This document shows positions 16,768 to 26,552 of a DNA stretch of 64,000 nt, in pieces. The DNA is from Arcobacter sp. (lineage in GTDB: Bacteria > Campylobacterota > Campylobacteria > Campylobacterales > Sulfurimonadaceae). The notes beneath the pieces were generated by a model. It was given only the letters and a program-made list of their open reading frames with translations, was not told where the DNA came from and did no database searches. The stretch is from positions 1-64,000 of the forward strand of contig JAGXFN010000012.1 of NCBI GenBank assembly GCA_024637195.1, read 5' to 3'. How positions within the stretch are numbered: the stretch's first letter is position 1; every line of letters starts with the position of its first letter. The position numbers and the translations under genes are program-made.

Positions 16768-17973
16768 ATGGCAGAAACAAATACAACCAAGATCATCGTC
16801 ATAGGGGGCGGCTACGCCGGTCTTCGTGCTGTTGAGAAACTGGCAAAAAACCCTCAAAACGAGATAACACTTTTTGATAAGAACTCCTACCATTTTATGC
16901 AAACGGAGGTGTATGACCTTATCGCAAATGAGGAAGATTTTGCGCAGGTGAGCGTTGATCTCTTCACCTTCTGTCTAGGCTTTAAGGGTAATGTGGTTTT
17001 TGCAAAGCAAGAGGTATGCAGTGTTGATTTCACCAATAAAAAGGTCATATCAAGTACACAGCGACATAACTATGACTGTCTCGTGATCGCCGTGGGTGCG
17101 CGTACGAAGTTTGTCGCTGATGTTGTCGGGCTTCGCACGCATGCACACGGGATCAAGGTGCTCCATCGCGCGATGCAGTTTAAGCAGAAGTTCGAGATGG
17201 CGCTATTTAAAAGAGTGGAACAAAGCGGAACAACATGCAGCGCCATCAACATAGTCGTTGCCGGCGGCGGACTTAGCGGTGTGGAGATAGCGGCGCAAAT
17301 GGCCTCTTTTGCCAAATGCTTTTACAAAAAAAACAATTTTATCTGCAGAAAACTCAACATCATCCTCATCAACAGCGGCGAGAAGATCCTGCAGGGTCTA
17401 GATGAGAAACTGGTAGCAAAATCAGACAAAAGACTGCATAAGCTGGGCGTTTCAATACGCCATAACTGCAGGGTCACCGAGATCAGCGAGCAGAGCGTGA
17501 CGCTCTCTTGTGAAGAAGTCTTGCCGATGGACTTTATGATATTTGCAGGCGGAATTGAACCCAATGCTCTTGTTTGCCAACTACAGTTGGAAAAAAACGA
17601 AAAAGGCTACATCGTCACCAACAGCCATCTGCAAGTACAAAACCATGAAGAAGTCTTTGCCATAGGCGACTGCACTACAATCTACAACAAGGGCAGCGTA
17701 GTCGCGCCGACTGCAGACACCGCAGAGCAGACAGCAGAGGTATGTGCCCAGAACATAAACAACTTGACACAGAAGAAGCCGCTGATAGCCCATGCGATAA
17801 AATCTCGAGGCGTACTGATCGCATTAGGAAGAAACTATGCCGTGGCAAAGATTTACGGCATCTATTTCAGCGGGTATTTCGCCTTTGTTATGAAAAAGAT
17901 CGTAGAAAGAGTCTACGCAAAAAAACTCGACATGCATTCGCACAAAGGGTGCAAAAAGATATTTAAGGATTAA
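16768..17973 (+). CDS. NDH-2-like FAD-dependent NADH dehydrogenase
   Basis: A 401-residue flavoprotein of the type II NADH dehydrogenase group, which passes electrons from NADH to quinone without pumping protons. The FAD-binding motif IGGGYAGLRA is at about residues 12-21, a second dinucleotide motif VAGGGLSGVEIAAQ near 162-175, and the FAD-contacting VFAIGDCT near 293-300. The C-terminal region (about 370-400) has an amphipathic, basic stretch fit for membrane contact. The start at 16768 follows a promoter and a GAGG site. The open frame further upstream has no support. Sulfide:quinone reductase is less likely, as its cysteine set is absent. Confidence 0.75.
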   Translation: MAETNTTKIIVIGGGYAGLRAVEKLAKNPQNEITLFDKNSYHFMQTEVYDLIANEEDFAQVSVDLFTFCLGFKGNVVFAKQEVCSVDFTNKKVISSTQRHNYDCLVIAVGARTKFVADVVGLRTHAHGIKVLHRAMQFKQKFEMALFKRVEQSGTTCSAINIVVAGGGLSGVEIAAQMASFAKCFYKKNNFICRKLNIILINSGEKILQGLDEKLVAKSDKRLHKLGVSIRHNCRVTEISEQSVTLSCEEVLPMDFMIFAGGIEPNALVCQLQLEKNEKGYIVTNSHLQVQNHEEVFAIGDCTTIYNKGSVVAPTADTAEQTAEVCAQNINNLTQKKPLIAHAIKSRGVLIALGRNYAVAKIYGIYFSGYFAFVMKKIVERVYAKKLDMHSHKGCKKIFKD

Positions 17974-18005
17974 CTCCAAGCCGATAGAAGCTATAGCATT
18001 CTCTT

Positions 18006-18032
18006 GCGGTTTCGACTTTGACCGCTTCTTTT
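18006..18032 (+). terminator. Possible terminator after the NDH-2-like gene
   Basis: GCGGT and ACCGC form a 5-bp stem with a ten-base loop, followed by TTCTTTT, 33 bases after the stop codon. The stem is short. Confidence 0.4.
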
Positions 18033-18087
18033 CAGACGTTACCTCTTTTTTATGTTAGAATTGCGAAAAAGCTTTTTAGGAATCTTG

Positions 18088-19386
18088 ATGTTACGTTTTG
18101 CTCCCAGCCCTACCGGTGATATGCATATTGGCAATCTCCGTGTCGCCCTTTTTAACTATATACTTTCTGTTCAAAACAACGAGCCTCTTATGGTCCGCAT
18201 CGAAGATACCGATAAAGAAAGAAATATCGAGGGCAAAGACAAGGAGATCATCGGTCTTCTAGACCTTTTCGGCATCAAATACCAAGATGTCATCTACCAA
18301 AGCGAAAACCTCAAGTACCACCGTGCCATGGCCTTGCAGCTTCTGCACTCCAAGCTGGCATTTAACTGTTTTTGTTCCCCCGATGATCTCGACACCAAGC
18401 GAGACAAGGCAAAGAACGAGCGCAAAGCCTACCGTTACGACGATGCCTGCCTAGGTTTGCCGGCCGAGGAGACGATAGACAACACCTCACCGTTTACCGT
18501 GCGTCTTCGCAAACCGGGCGTGGCGGTCACCTTTACCGATCTCATCAAAGGCGAGATGTCCTTTGAGCCCAATGATATCGACAGCTTTATCATCTTGCGC
18601 GCCGACAAGTACCCGACCTATAATTTTGCCTGTGCTATAGACGATATGCTCGCGGATATCTCAATGGTAATCCGAGGAGAAGACCATGTCTCCAATACAC
18701 CAAAACAGATCGCCGTACGTGCCGCGCTGAACTACACCAAAGAGATAAAATACGCGCACCTGCCTGTCATCTTGAACGACAGCGGCAAAAAAATGAGTAA
18801 GCGTGATGATGCCTCGAGTGTAAAATGGCTGCTTGAAGAGGGCTTTGTTCCCGATGCGATCATCAACTACCTGATCCTCATCGGCAACAAGGCACCTCAG
18901 GAGATCTTTTCCTTGCAAGATGCGCTGGAGTGGTTTGATCTGAGCAAGATCTCCAAGGCACCGGCCAAGTTTGACATCACCAAGCTACGTTTCATCAACC
19001 GCGAACATCTGAAAAATCTGGATGATGTCGAACTCTCACGCTATGTAGGTTTTGCGGACAAGGAGATCGGACAGTTGGCAAAGATATATCTTGAAGAGAC
19101 TTCAACCACAAAAGAACTCCGCGTAAAAATAGCCGCGATCTTTGCGGCAAAAGTGATGCCAAAAGAGTTTGAAGACGGAGGCGAAAAGCTTAAAGAAGTC
19201 CTGCAGGCAGCACCGTTTTTTGAGGACTACGAAGCTTTCAAAGAGTACGCGATGAAAGAGAGCGGTCTTAAGGGTAAGAACTTCTTCAAACCCTTTCGTA
19301 TCCTGCTAAGCGGCGAAGAGCATGGGCCTGACCTTGCCCTCACCTATCCACTGATCAAAAATTATCTTACGGAGATTGTAAAATGA
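18088..19386 (+). CDS. gltX: Glutamyl-tRNA synthetase, GluRS2 type
   Basis: A 432-residue class I synthetase that loads glutamate onto tRNA. The HIGH motif appears as HIGN (13-16) and KMSKS as KMSKR (235-239). The N-terminal [14 protein letters not shown] and the shorter length match the second synthetase (GluRS2) of Helicobacter-like bacteria. That enzyme charges tRNA(Gln) with Glu for later amidation by GatCAB. That specificity is inferred from resemblance. The ATG at 18088 follows TAGGA. The upstream frame (from 18052) is not needed. The stop overlaps yggT by four bases. Confidence 0.85.
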   Translation: MLRFAPSPTGDMHIGNLRVALFNYILSVQNNEPLMVRIEDTDKERNIEGKDKEIIGLLDLFGIKYQDVIYQSENLKYHRAMALQLLHSKLAFNCFCSPDDLDTKRDKAKNERKAYRYDDACLGLPAEETIDNTSPFTVRLRKPGVAVTFTDLIKGEMSFEPNDIDSFIILRADKYPTYNFACAIDDMLADISMVIRGEDHVSNTPKQIAVRAALNYTKEIKYAHLPVILNDSGKKMSKRDDASSVKWLLEEGFVPDAIINYLILIGNKAPQEIFSLQDALEWFDLSKISKAPAKFDITKLRFINREHLKNLDDVELSRYVGFADKEIGQLAKIYLEETSTTKELRVKIAAIFAAKVMPKEFEDGGEKLKEVLQAAPFFEDYEAFKEYAMKESGLKGKNFFKPFRILLSGEEHGPDLALTYPLIKNYLTEIVK

Positions 19387-19679
19387 CGCTATTGATTGAA
19401 TTGCTTTTGGGTCTGATGTTAATATTAAATAATTTAATCCTGCTCTATATGTGGGTTATTATCATCGCCGCCGTGCTGACCTGGGTGCGTCCTGACCCTT
19501 ATAACCCTATCGTTCAGCTGCTTTACCGCTTGACACAGCCTGCTTATGCCTTAGTACGACGCTTTATTCCTACTACATTTAATGGCATCGATCTTAGCCC
19601 GCTGATCATCATCATCACGCTGCAGGTCGTTCAAGTTCTGATCTCTGTACTTATGCGCTCCTTGCAACACGCTGCATGA
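19383..19679 (+). CDS. YggT-family membrane protein
   Basis: A 98-residue inner-membrane protein with two hydrophobic segments (about 5-30 and 72-95) around a short conserved part, [20 protein letters not shown]. This is the YggT/YlmG family, found near cell-division genes in other bacteria and of uncertain role. It overlaps gltX and slt by four bases at each end, so the three are translationally coupled. Confidence 0.85.
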   Translation: MTLLIELLLGLMLILNNLILLYMWVIIIAAVLTWVRPDPYNPIVQLLYRLTQPAYALVRRFIPTTFNGIDLSPLIIIITLQVVQVLISVLMRSLQHAA

Positions 19680-21313
19680 AACCACTACTAGCGCTTCTTT
19701 TTCCTCTTCTTTTAGCTGCCGCGCCCTCCTTGCAAGACCTCAAGCAAAGTCCGCGCGGGCTTGTGCGTGATTTTCAGATCTGGCAATATTTGCAAGGCGA
19801 CATCAATGCCAGCCAAGCTGACCAGGCCTACACTCTTGTCAATGGATTCAACCAAAAGCTATTGGCTGCTTATGCCAAAAAAACAAAAAAAGAATCCGTA
19901 AAAGAGGAATACAGATGCTCTGGGCTTGACACAAAAATGCTCCTTGCCGAGCAAAATGCTTCCTGTGTCAACTTCGCCCTCAGTCTTGAGCAAGCCGTCA
20001 AGCTCGGTGAGGCCGAAAGAGAAAAGCTTTCTGCTTTGCTAAAAGAAACGTACCCCTTAAAAAGTGAGATGCTTTTGCTGATGAACAGCAAGCAGTTTGG
20101 CCTTGATGCGCTGCAAAGCGGAGCCGGCAACTTTATCAAGCTCTTTAATACGTTGGACTATACGTCCAGACACAAGTATTTTAATCTCAGCCTTACACCG
20201 GAGCAGATAAATGCTCTTGCGAAAGAAAAAGGCTTTGAGACCGCCCTCAAATACATCGTAACCGATGACCAAATGATGCAGATGCAGGAGTCACTCTTGG
20301 GCCTAAGTCCCCAAGAGTTGAGCGCGCAGTCTTACTTTTATCTGGCACTGAATGCACTTGGATTCAAAGCAAGCAATAAGGCACTCTTTTACCTTGAGCT
20401 GGCGCAGAAAAAAGCCACCCTCTCTATAGACAGCGACAAGGCCCTCTTCTGGAAATATCTTGTATCAAAAAACGAGTCTTTTTTAAAGGAGCTGACCCAG
20501 AGCAGCGCAATAAATATCTACACTCTTTATGCCAATGAAAAACTTCAGATCGAAGTAGAGAACTACTTTACGGCACTTCCGGCACAAAAAAAAGAATCAC
20601 AACATGAGAAGAAAAACCCTTATGCCTGGGAGGCAGTCTTAAACGAAGTGCGAACTGCAGATGAAAAAAAGCTCGCAGCCCTGTTTGAACGCTACTCCAG
20701 CAAAGAAGACAAGGTCTTACGGGCCTTCATCTATGAAAAAATGAAAAACTATCAAACCCATAACTTCATCATGCCTTACCAAAAAGCCACGAGCACGCTG
20801 AGCAATGACGACAAAGCACTGCTTTATGCACTCGCGCGTCAGGAGAGCTACTTTGTTCCTACGGCGATCTCCTACTCTTATGCGCTTGGTGTGATGCAGA
20901 TCATGCCTTTTTTGGTCAAGGCTTTGGCTGAGGGTAAAAAAGAAGAGATAACTCTCGATGAGATGTTTGATCCTTCTAAAAACATAGCCTATGCAGCTAC
21001 GCATCTGAGCTATCTTCAAAAGCATCTTTTCCATCCTCTTTTTATCGCTTATGCCTACAATGGAGGCATCGGTTTTACCAAGAGGCATCTCTTGCAGGGA
21101 AATTTTTTGAAGGGAAGCTATGAGCCTTATTTAAGTATGGAGCTGATGGCGAACACCCAGAGCCGAGAGTATGGAAAAAAAGTACTGGCAAATTATGTGG
21201 TTTATAAAAAAATACTAGGAGAAGAAGTGAAGATCACTTCTCTTTTTGAAACGTTAACTCAGCCTTCCCGTACAGATCGCTTTCGAACGAAAGTCTTAGT
21301 GTCGAAGCATTGA
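19676..21313 (+). CDS. Soluble lytic transglycosylase, Slt type
   Basis: A 545-residue periplasmic enzyme that cleaves the MurNAc-GlcNAc bond of peptidoglycan. A signal peptide (about 1-15) precedes a long helical N-terminal region (about 20-370) typical of the Slt ring. The C-terminal catalytic domain has LARQESYF with catalytic Glu390, then SYALGVMQIMP and YAYNGG. It starts in a four-base overlap with yggT. The 3' end runs about 80 bases into a lipoprotein gene on the other strand. Confidence 0.85.
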   Translation: MKPLLALLFPLLLAAAPSLQDLKQSPRGLVRDFQIWQYLQGDINASQADQAYTLVNGFNQKLLAAYAKKTKKESVKEEYRCSGLDTKMLLAEQNASCVNFALSLEQAVKLGEAEREKLSALLKETYPLKSEMLLLMNSKQFGLDALQSGAGNFIKLFNTLDYTSRHKYFNLSLTPEQINALAKEKGFETALKYIVTDDQMMQMQESLLGLSPQELSAQSYFYLALNALGFKASNKALFYLELAQKKATLSIDSDKALFWKYLVSKNESFLKELTQSSAINIYTLYANEKLQIEVENYFTALPAQKKESQHEKKNPYAWEAVLNEVRTADEKKLAALFERYSSKEDKVLRAFIYEKMKNYQTHNFIMPYQKATSTLSNDDKALLYALARQESYFVPTAISYSYALGVMQIMPFLVKALAEGKKEEITLDEMFDPSKNIAYAATHLSYLQKHLFHPLFIAYAYNGGIGFTKRHLLQGNFLKGSYEPYLSMELMANTQSREYGKKVLANYVVYKKILGEEVKITSLFETLTQPSRTDRFRTKVLVSKH

Positions 21314-21827
21314 CCTCGTTATAACGCACCAGATAATAATAGTTCCAATTGCTGCGTATTGGCATTGTCAAACGCAGCTTGTCATCTTCGTCAAGCTCTT
21401 TTACTTCAATCGGATCGCTAAGTTTTAAAACTGCTTTTTCTGCTTTTTCTACCGGTGCTTCAGCGCTGTACTCCGGAGCCTTTGTGGCATCTTCTATTTT
21501 AGGCACAATCATTTCGTGTATTTTGAGTTTGTAGCCCGGGTTCATAAGACCGCGTTTTTTGCGGTCATAAGCATCTTCGACGATGTGCACGGCAACAAAA
21601 AAATACTCATCACCCGAGTAGGTCTGCGGATCTACATTGTTCAGATAGACGGCATGCAAAAGCGCCTTTGTCTCCATATCGCGCATCAAGGATACTTTTT
21701 TCATGTTACTGATAGCTTTTTCATAGTAGGTGTCTGTAGAGAAAAAGTCAAAAGCTGTTCTCTGCGTGCAGCCACTGAAAAGAAGTGCCGCGCCAAGTGC
21801 CGAAGTGGCCAAAAGTTTATTCATCAT
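21234..21827 (-). CDS. Lipoprotein of unknown function
   Basis: A 197-residue protein with a lipoprotein signal (LLFSGCTQ) and no family that I recognise. A Pro/Ala/Glu-rich linker (about 120-150) separates two more ordered halves. The ATG at 21827 has GAGGA ten bases upstream. The frame is open 30 bases further, but that start would precede the hydrophobic signal with charged residues. The 3' end overlaps the end of the opposing transglycosylase gene by about 80 bases, so both proteins are coded there. Confidence 0.65.
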   Translation of the reverse strand: MMNKLLATSALGAALLFSGCTQRTAFDFFSTDTYYEKAISNMKKVSLMRDMETKALLHAVYLNNVDPQTYSGDEYFFVAVHIVEDAYDRKKRGLMNPGYKLKIHEMIVPKIEDATKAPEYSAEAPVEKAEKAVLKLSDPIEVKELDEDDKLRLTMPIRSNWNYYYLVRYNEVNASTLRLSFESDLYGKAELTFQKEK

Positions 21828-21967
21828 GTATTCTATATCCTCTGTTTTCATCTGCACATTATACTTTAAAATTTTAAGCCCGGGATAAAAGGTGCTTCAC
21901 CTCTTCCTCTTGGGCAGTTTCTCGGACGGATAAGGAGTTCTTTTGAGTTTTTATAAGTTTGGTCTGA

Positions 21968-21973
21968 TATAAT
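21968..21973 (+). promoter_or_regulatory. Extended -10 promoter for mobB-fbp-metG
   Basis: TATAAT preceded by TGA (extended -10), 75 bases before the mobB start. TTGAGT at 21943 is a weak, wide-spaced -35 candidate. Confidence 0.5.
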
Positions 21974-22047
21974 TTCTGCAATTTATACAAGGGCTCTGCA
22001 AAAAAACCTTCCGGGATTTTGCAAACGTGCCTTAAAGGTTTTTCTCT

Positions 22048-22548
22048 GTGAGCAAAAGGCTAGCTGTTGCATTTACCGGCCCCTCAAATAGCGGCAAGAC
22101 TACACTCATCACAAAGATAGCGACAGTCCTGATAAAGAACGGGAACAAGGTCTGTATCATCAAGAACGACCCTAAAGACAAGGCAGTCTTTGATGTTGAG
22201 GGCAAAGACAGCTATCTCTTCTCTCAAACAGGCGCCGATGTCGTTGTGACCTCCCCGGACAGAACGACTTATTTTTCCCAACAGCACAAAGAGCTGGGCG
22301 AGATCATCAGTATCTTCGGTGATTTTGACTTCTTGCTTGTTGAAGGGCTGAAAACGCTTCCTTTGCCGCGTATCAGCATCTTCAGAAACGCAGTAGACGC
22401 GGAGTATTTTTCTTGTATGGATGCGCTGGCTATAGATGACTCTATTGTGCTAAAAAACAATGAACTGCCCGACGGTGTTGATGTTCTTGATCTGAACAAC
22501 ACCGAAGAAGTTATTCAATGGATCTTAAAAAATGCCAAGGAAGTATAA
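22048..22548 (+). CDS. mobB: Molybdopterin-guanine dinucleotide biosynthesis protein MobB
   Basis: A 166-residue P-loop GTPase. The Walker A motif GPSNSGKTT is at 11-19, and LLVEGLKTLPLPRI near 91-104 carries the conserved Glu-Gly of the family. MobB assists MobA in attaching GMP to molybdopterin for formate dehydrogenase, nitrate reductase and similar enzymes. The start is GTG with AAAGG upstream. The mobA gene lies about 36 kb away in this window rather than next to it. Confidence 0.85.
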   Translation: MSKRLAVAFTGPSNSGKTTLITKIATVLIKNGNKVCIIKNDPKDKAVFDVEGKDSYLFSQTGADVVVTSPDRTTYFSQQHKELGEIISIFGDFDFLLVEGLKTLPLPRISIFRNAVDAEYFSCMDALAIDDSIVLKNNELPDGVDVLDLNNTEEVIQWILKNAKEV

Positions 22549-22551
22549 ACA

Positions 22552-23394
22552 ATGACAGAGATTTTATCAGCAATTCAAAAGTCTGCAATCCGCATAAAAA
22601 AAGTGATCGACGTAAAAGACATCGGCTACTCGCAGAAACAGAACAGCTCCGGCGAGACTCAGCTTCAGCTCGACATCAAGTGTGACTTGATTATAGAAGA
22701 GGAGCTGAGCCATGTTTTCTCTGTGCACACCCTGGCCTCTGAAGAGAAAGAGGATATCCTGGTTGTGAACAAAGCGGGAAAATATCTCATTGGCTTTGAC
22801 CCGCTTGACGGTTCTTCGCTGATAGATGTAAACCTCAGTGTAGGATCTATCTTCGGTATTTACACAGACTCATTTTCAGGTGCCAACCTGATCGCTTCGT
22901 GCTACGTCGTCTACGGGCCGCGTGTAGAGCTTGTCTTCGCCTATGAGGGAAAAGTCAAACTCTATCTGCTTCAATTGGGTGAGTTCGAGTATGTCAAAGA
23001 GATTCGTCTTGAGGAAAAAGGAAAGATCAATGCGCCCGGCGGAACACAGCAAAACTGGGAGCCCTACCACAAGAAAATGGTTGACGGGCTCTTTCAAGAA
23101 GGCTATCGCCTGCGTTATTCAGGCGGAATGGTTCCTGATCTGCACCAGATACTTCTCAAGGGCGGCGGTCTTTTCTCTTATCCAGGCACCTCCGACAAGC
23201 CCGAAGGCAAACTGCGCCAGGTCTTTGAAGTCCTTCCTTTTGCCTTTATCTTTGAGCTTGCAGGCGGCGGTGCTATAGACGGAAAAGAGAATCTTCTGTT
23301 GCAGACACCTAAACATGTGCATGACACAAGTCCCTGTTTTTTCGGCTCTAACTATGAGATCGAAAGAGTAAGAGTGACCTATGCAGGCGTCTAG
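22552..23394 (+). CDS. fbp: Fructose-1,6-bisphosphatase, class I
   Basis: A 280-residue enzyme that removes the 1-phosphate of fructose 1,6-bisphosphate in gluconeogenesis. The metal and active-site block [14 protein letters not shown] lies at about residues 83-96. A later [15 protein letters not shown] and the C-terminal part match the family. It is slightly shorter than typical (about 330). It begins three bases after mobB. Its end overlaps the next small gene by 14 bases. Confidence 0.88.
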   Translation: MTEILSAIQKSAIRIKKVIDVKDIGYSQKQNSSGETQLQLDIKCDLIIEEELSHVFSVHTLASEEKEDILVVNKAGKYLIGFDPLDGSSLIDVNLSVGSIFGIYTDSFSGANLIASCYVVYGPRVELVFAYEGKVKLYLLQLGEFEYVKEIRLEEKGKINAPGGTQQNWEPYHKKMVDGLFQEGYRLRYSGGMVPDLHQILLKGGGLFSYPGTSDKPEGKLRQVFEVLPFAFIFELAGGGAIDGKENLLLQTPKHVHDTSPCFFGSNYEIERVRVTYAGV

Positions 23395-23572
23395 CGCTTT
23401 TGAAGAGAGCCTGACACAGAAGATAACCGAAGTGCAGGCCTGCCAAAAAGAGAAGGCTCACGGCTCGTGCATGCAGTGCGAGAAACTTATCGGCTGCGAG
23501 CTGCGAAAAGCCTACGTTCAGATCACCTATGAGAGTATGTCCAAGGGCGAAATCGGCGGATTTGAATTCTAA
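23381..23572 (+). CDS. Small four-cysteine protein
   Basis: A 63-residue soluble protein with Cys21, Cys30, Cys33 and Cys39 (CxxC and CxxxxxC spacing), likely binding one Zn or an Fe-S cluster. I know no named family. It overlaps fbp by 14 bases and lies 47 bases before metG, so it is probably translated from the same message. The compact composition and coupled position support a real gene. Confidence 0.6.
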   Translation: MQASSAFEESLTQKITEVQACQKEKAHGSCMQCEKLIGCELRKAYVQITYESMSKGEIGGFEF

Positions 23573-23619
23573 ATAAAAACATCATAAGAGCCAAAAAACT
23601 CAGGACAGGGAGAGATTAA

Positions 23620-25536
23620 ATGCCAGATCTTAGAAATTATGTAACGACACCCATCTACTATGTGAACGGGGAGGCCCATATCGGCCATGCCTACACGACC
23701 TTTATTGCAGACTCCGTTGCCCGTCACTCCAGACTAAAAGGCATCAAGACCTTTTTTCTTACCGGCACAGACGAACACGGCCAGAAGATAGAAGAGTCGG
23801 CAAAAAAGGCCAACAAACCGACACAGGTATTTGCTGACGAGATTTCCAGAGGCTTCAAAGACCTGTGGGATGAGTTCAACATCTCTTATGACTATTTTAT
23901 CCGCACTACTGATGAAGATCACAAAAAAGGCGTTCAAAAAGCCTTTATGGCCATGTATAACAACGGCGACATCTACAAAGGCAACTACGAGGGGCACTAC
24001 TGTATCTCCTGCGAGACCTTCTTTCCTGAGTCGCAGCTCATCGATGGTGAGTTCTGCCCCGACTGCGGCAAACCGACTAACATCGTTAAAGAAGAGAGCT
24101 ACTTTTTCAAACTCTCTGCCTACGAAGAGAAGCTTCTAAACTATTACGACGAGCACACCGACTTCATCCTTCCAAAATCACGCAGAAATGAGGTCATCAA
24201 CTTCGTCAAGGGCGGTCTAAACGACCTCTCCATCACGCGTACCACCTTCAACTGGGGAGTAAAACTTCCCGAAGAGCTCAATGATGACAAGCATGTCCTG
24301 TACGTTTGGCTGGATGCCCTGCTCAACTACATCACCGCGCTCGGATATGGAAATGATGAGAAAAACATGGCGTTTTGGCCGGCAAACATTCATATGGTGG
24401 GCAAGGACATCCTTCGATTTCATGCGATCTACTGGCCGGCATTTTTGATGAGTCTTGATCTTCCTCTGCCAAAGCACATCGGTGCGCACGGCTGGTGGAC
24501 ACGAGATGGCGAAAAGATGAGCAAGTCAAAAGGAAATGTTGTTCTGCCTAAAGAGGTAGCCGACACCTACGGACTGGAAAACCTCCGCTACTTTATGCTT
24601 CGCGAGGTTCCTTTCGGACAAGACGGCGATTTCTCTCAGCGTGCCTTTATAGACCGTATCAATTCAGATCTGAGTAACGACCTTGGAAACCTGCTCAACC
24701 GCATCATCGGCATGAGCGGCAAGTACTCGGAGTTTCATATCGACTCCAAAGATGTAGCGCGCCTGCACCAAAAAGAGCTCGATGAGATGAACAGCGTATT
24801 GGGAAATTTGGAGAAGTTCTTAGACGAACTACAGACGCACCGCTATCTAGAGGAGCTGTGGAAACTCTTCTCCATCGGGAACAAGGCGATCGAAGAGCAT
24901 GCACCATGGGTGAAGATGAAAGAACAGAAAAAAGACGAGGCGCTGGCAACGGTTGCTCTCGTCGCCAACATTTTGGCCAAAGCCTCGGTTATGCTCAACT
25001 GTATCATGCCAAGCACCACCACGACGATATCCGAAGCCCTGGGCTTTACGATCAACACCGAAGCATACAGATCGCTGATACTTGGACAAGGACTGCTTAA
25101 ACCTTTTGTCATTGCTCAGGTTCCTCCGCTTTTCCCACGCGTCGAGCAGCCTCTACTTGAACCAGCGCCTGAAGCCAACAAGCCGGAGTCTGAAGACGTA
25201 GAAGAGGACAATCTCATCACGATCGATCAGTTCTTTCAGACATCGTTGAAGATCGGTACGATAGTTGAGGCCGAAGAGGTGCCAAAAAGCAAAAAACTTC
25301 TTAAGCTTCAAGTCGATATCGGTGAGGATAAAATGCGCCAGGTTGTTGCCGGGATCAGAGAGTTTTACTCTGCCGAGTCGCTTGTGAACACACAGGTCTG
25401 TGTTGTTTCCAATCTCAAGCCGGCAAAGCTGATGGGAATGCTCTCTGAAGGCATGCTGCTTGCGGCAAAAGATGAGAACGGACTCTGCCTTGTCCGTCCG
25501 GAATCCCCGCGCAAGGCGGGCAGTTCAGTCGGATGA
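23620..25536 (+). CDS. metG: Methionyl-tRNA synthetase
   Basis: A 638-residue class I synthetase that charges initiator and elongator tRNA(Met). HIGH is at 20-23 and KMSKS at 299-303. A single zinc knuckle with CISC and CPDC lies near 128-148. The anticodon-binding helices (about 340-500) are followed by an acidic linker and a C-terminal EMAP/Trbp-like tRNA-binding domain (about 540-638, with IGTIVEAEEVPKSKKLLKL) that usually mediates dimerisation. It overlaps the following gene by four bases. Confidence 0.93.
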   Translation: MPDLRNYVTTPIYYVNGEAHIGHAYTTFIADSVARHSRLKGIKTFFLTGTDEHGQKIEESAKKANKPTQVFADEISRGFKDLWDEFNISYDYFIRTTDEDHKKGVQKAFMAMYNNGDIYKGNYEGHYCISCETFFPESQLIDGEFCPDCGKPTNIVKEESYFFKLSAYEEKLLNYYDEHTDFILPKSRRNEVINFVKGGLNDLSITRTTFNWGVKLPEELNDDKHVLYVWLDALLNYITALGYGNDEKNMAFWPANIHMVGKDILRFHAIYWPAFLMSLDLPLPKHIGAHGWWTRDGEKMSKSKGNVVLPKEVADTYGLENLRYFMLREVPFGQDGDFSQRAFIDRINSDLSNDLGNLLNRIIGMSGKYSEFHIDSKDVARLHQKELDEMNSVLGNLEKFLDELQTHRYLEELWKLFSIGNKAIEEHAPWVKMKEQKKDEALATVALVANILAKASVMLNCIMPSTTTTISEALGFTINTEAYRSLILGQGLLKPFVIAQVPPLFPRVEQPLLEPAPEANKPESEDVEEDNLITIDQFFQTSLKIGTIVEAEEVPKSKKLLKLQVDIGEDKMRQVVAGIREFYSAESLVNTQVCVVSNLKPAKLMGMLSEGMLLAAKDENGLCLVRPESPRKAGSSVG

Positions 25537-26537
25537 ATCTACAAAACCTGACCGCCTTAGTCGAGGGAAACCTCACTAACTCACCCAGCATCACTGCTTT
25601 TGATGATGTGAGCTTTGACGCGTCAAAGGTCAGGCGGGGCAATCTTTTCGTTGCTCTAAAACACGAGGATATTGAGCTGGCGATCCTCAACGGTGCCTAC
25701 GGCATTCTGTTTGAAAAACCCACACAGATCACCGACCAGGAGATCGCCTGGATCAAGGTCGCTTCTATCGACAGGGCCCTGCTCCGCCTTCTTCGTTTTC
25801 ACATCATAGAAAAATCACCGCAGGTCTTCAGCTGTGACCAAATCTCACTAAAACTTGCCTCTCAGATCCTTACTCCGAACACTCTTATTGTTTTGGACAA
25901 GCCACTAAGAGAGCATATTCAAGAGCTGTGGCGACTTGAAGAAAATCAGTTTATTCTTTTCTCGCCAAAGCTTATAGACGCTTCGCTTTTTGTCGATGCC
26001 AAGGTGATCAGTACGGTACAAAGCAGTACTATGAGTATTGTAGAACAGACGCTTTTTGAGACCTCCTTTATTTATGATGATACCTATTATGAGAGGCAGC
26101 TTCTTTCGCCTTTTTTTATTCCCTATCTCGAATCTGTCCTGCAGTTTTTCAAGCAGAACAACATCAGCTATCAGCTGCGCAATTTTTCGCCTATCGAGCA
26201 TTTTCAAGCCGTTTTTACCAACATACATTTTCAGGTAAAAGAGTTTGGAAAAAGCGACAAGGTCCTTATATTTGAACCCGACTTTGACCTCATAAAAGCG
26301 CAGATAAAATTTCTTAAACAACAGGCAAATTGGGCGAAACTCATCTATCTTATTCCCTCGTTCAGAAGAAATGAACTTCAAGAAAGTGAAGACGTCTTCG
26401 CTTATGAATCACCCTGGGACATCATGCAGATACTCAAAGAAAAACAGTACCATTTTGCCCTTATCGCAGAACAGAATGCAGATATTTTAAATTCAAATGT
26501 GTTTGATCTAAAGATCAAACAGCCCAGTCTTTTTTAG
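25533..26537 (+). CDS. Protein with Mur-ligase-like N-terminal domain
   Basis: A 334-residue protein. Residues about 20-95 resemble the UDP-binding first domain of MurE/MurF ligases (FDDVSFDASKVRRGNLFVAL). No ATP-binding GKT/S motif is visible further on, so it should not act as a ligase by itself. The remaining two thirds are unrecognised. It is coupled to metG by a four-base overlap and lies 15 bases before the TRAP binding-protein gene. A link with cell-wall precursor handling is possible but not shown. Confidence 0.6.
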   Translation: MNLQNLTALVEGNLTNSPSITAFDDVSFDASKVRRGNLFVALKHEDIELAILNGAYGILFEKPTQITDQEIAWIKVASIDRALLRLLRFHIIEKSPQVFSCDQISLKLASQILTPNTLIVLDKPLREHIQELWRLEENQFILFSPKLIDASLFVDAKVISTVQSSTMSIVEQTLFETSFIYDDTYYERQLLSPFFIPYLESVLQFFKQNNISYQLRNFSPIEHFQAVFTNIHFQVKEFGKSDKVLIFEPDFDLIKAQIKFLKQQANWAKLIYLIPSFRRNELQESEDVFAYESPWDIMQILKEKQYHFALIAEQNADILNSNVFDLKIKQPSLF

Positions 26538-26552
26538 AAGGAACCTGTCACC

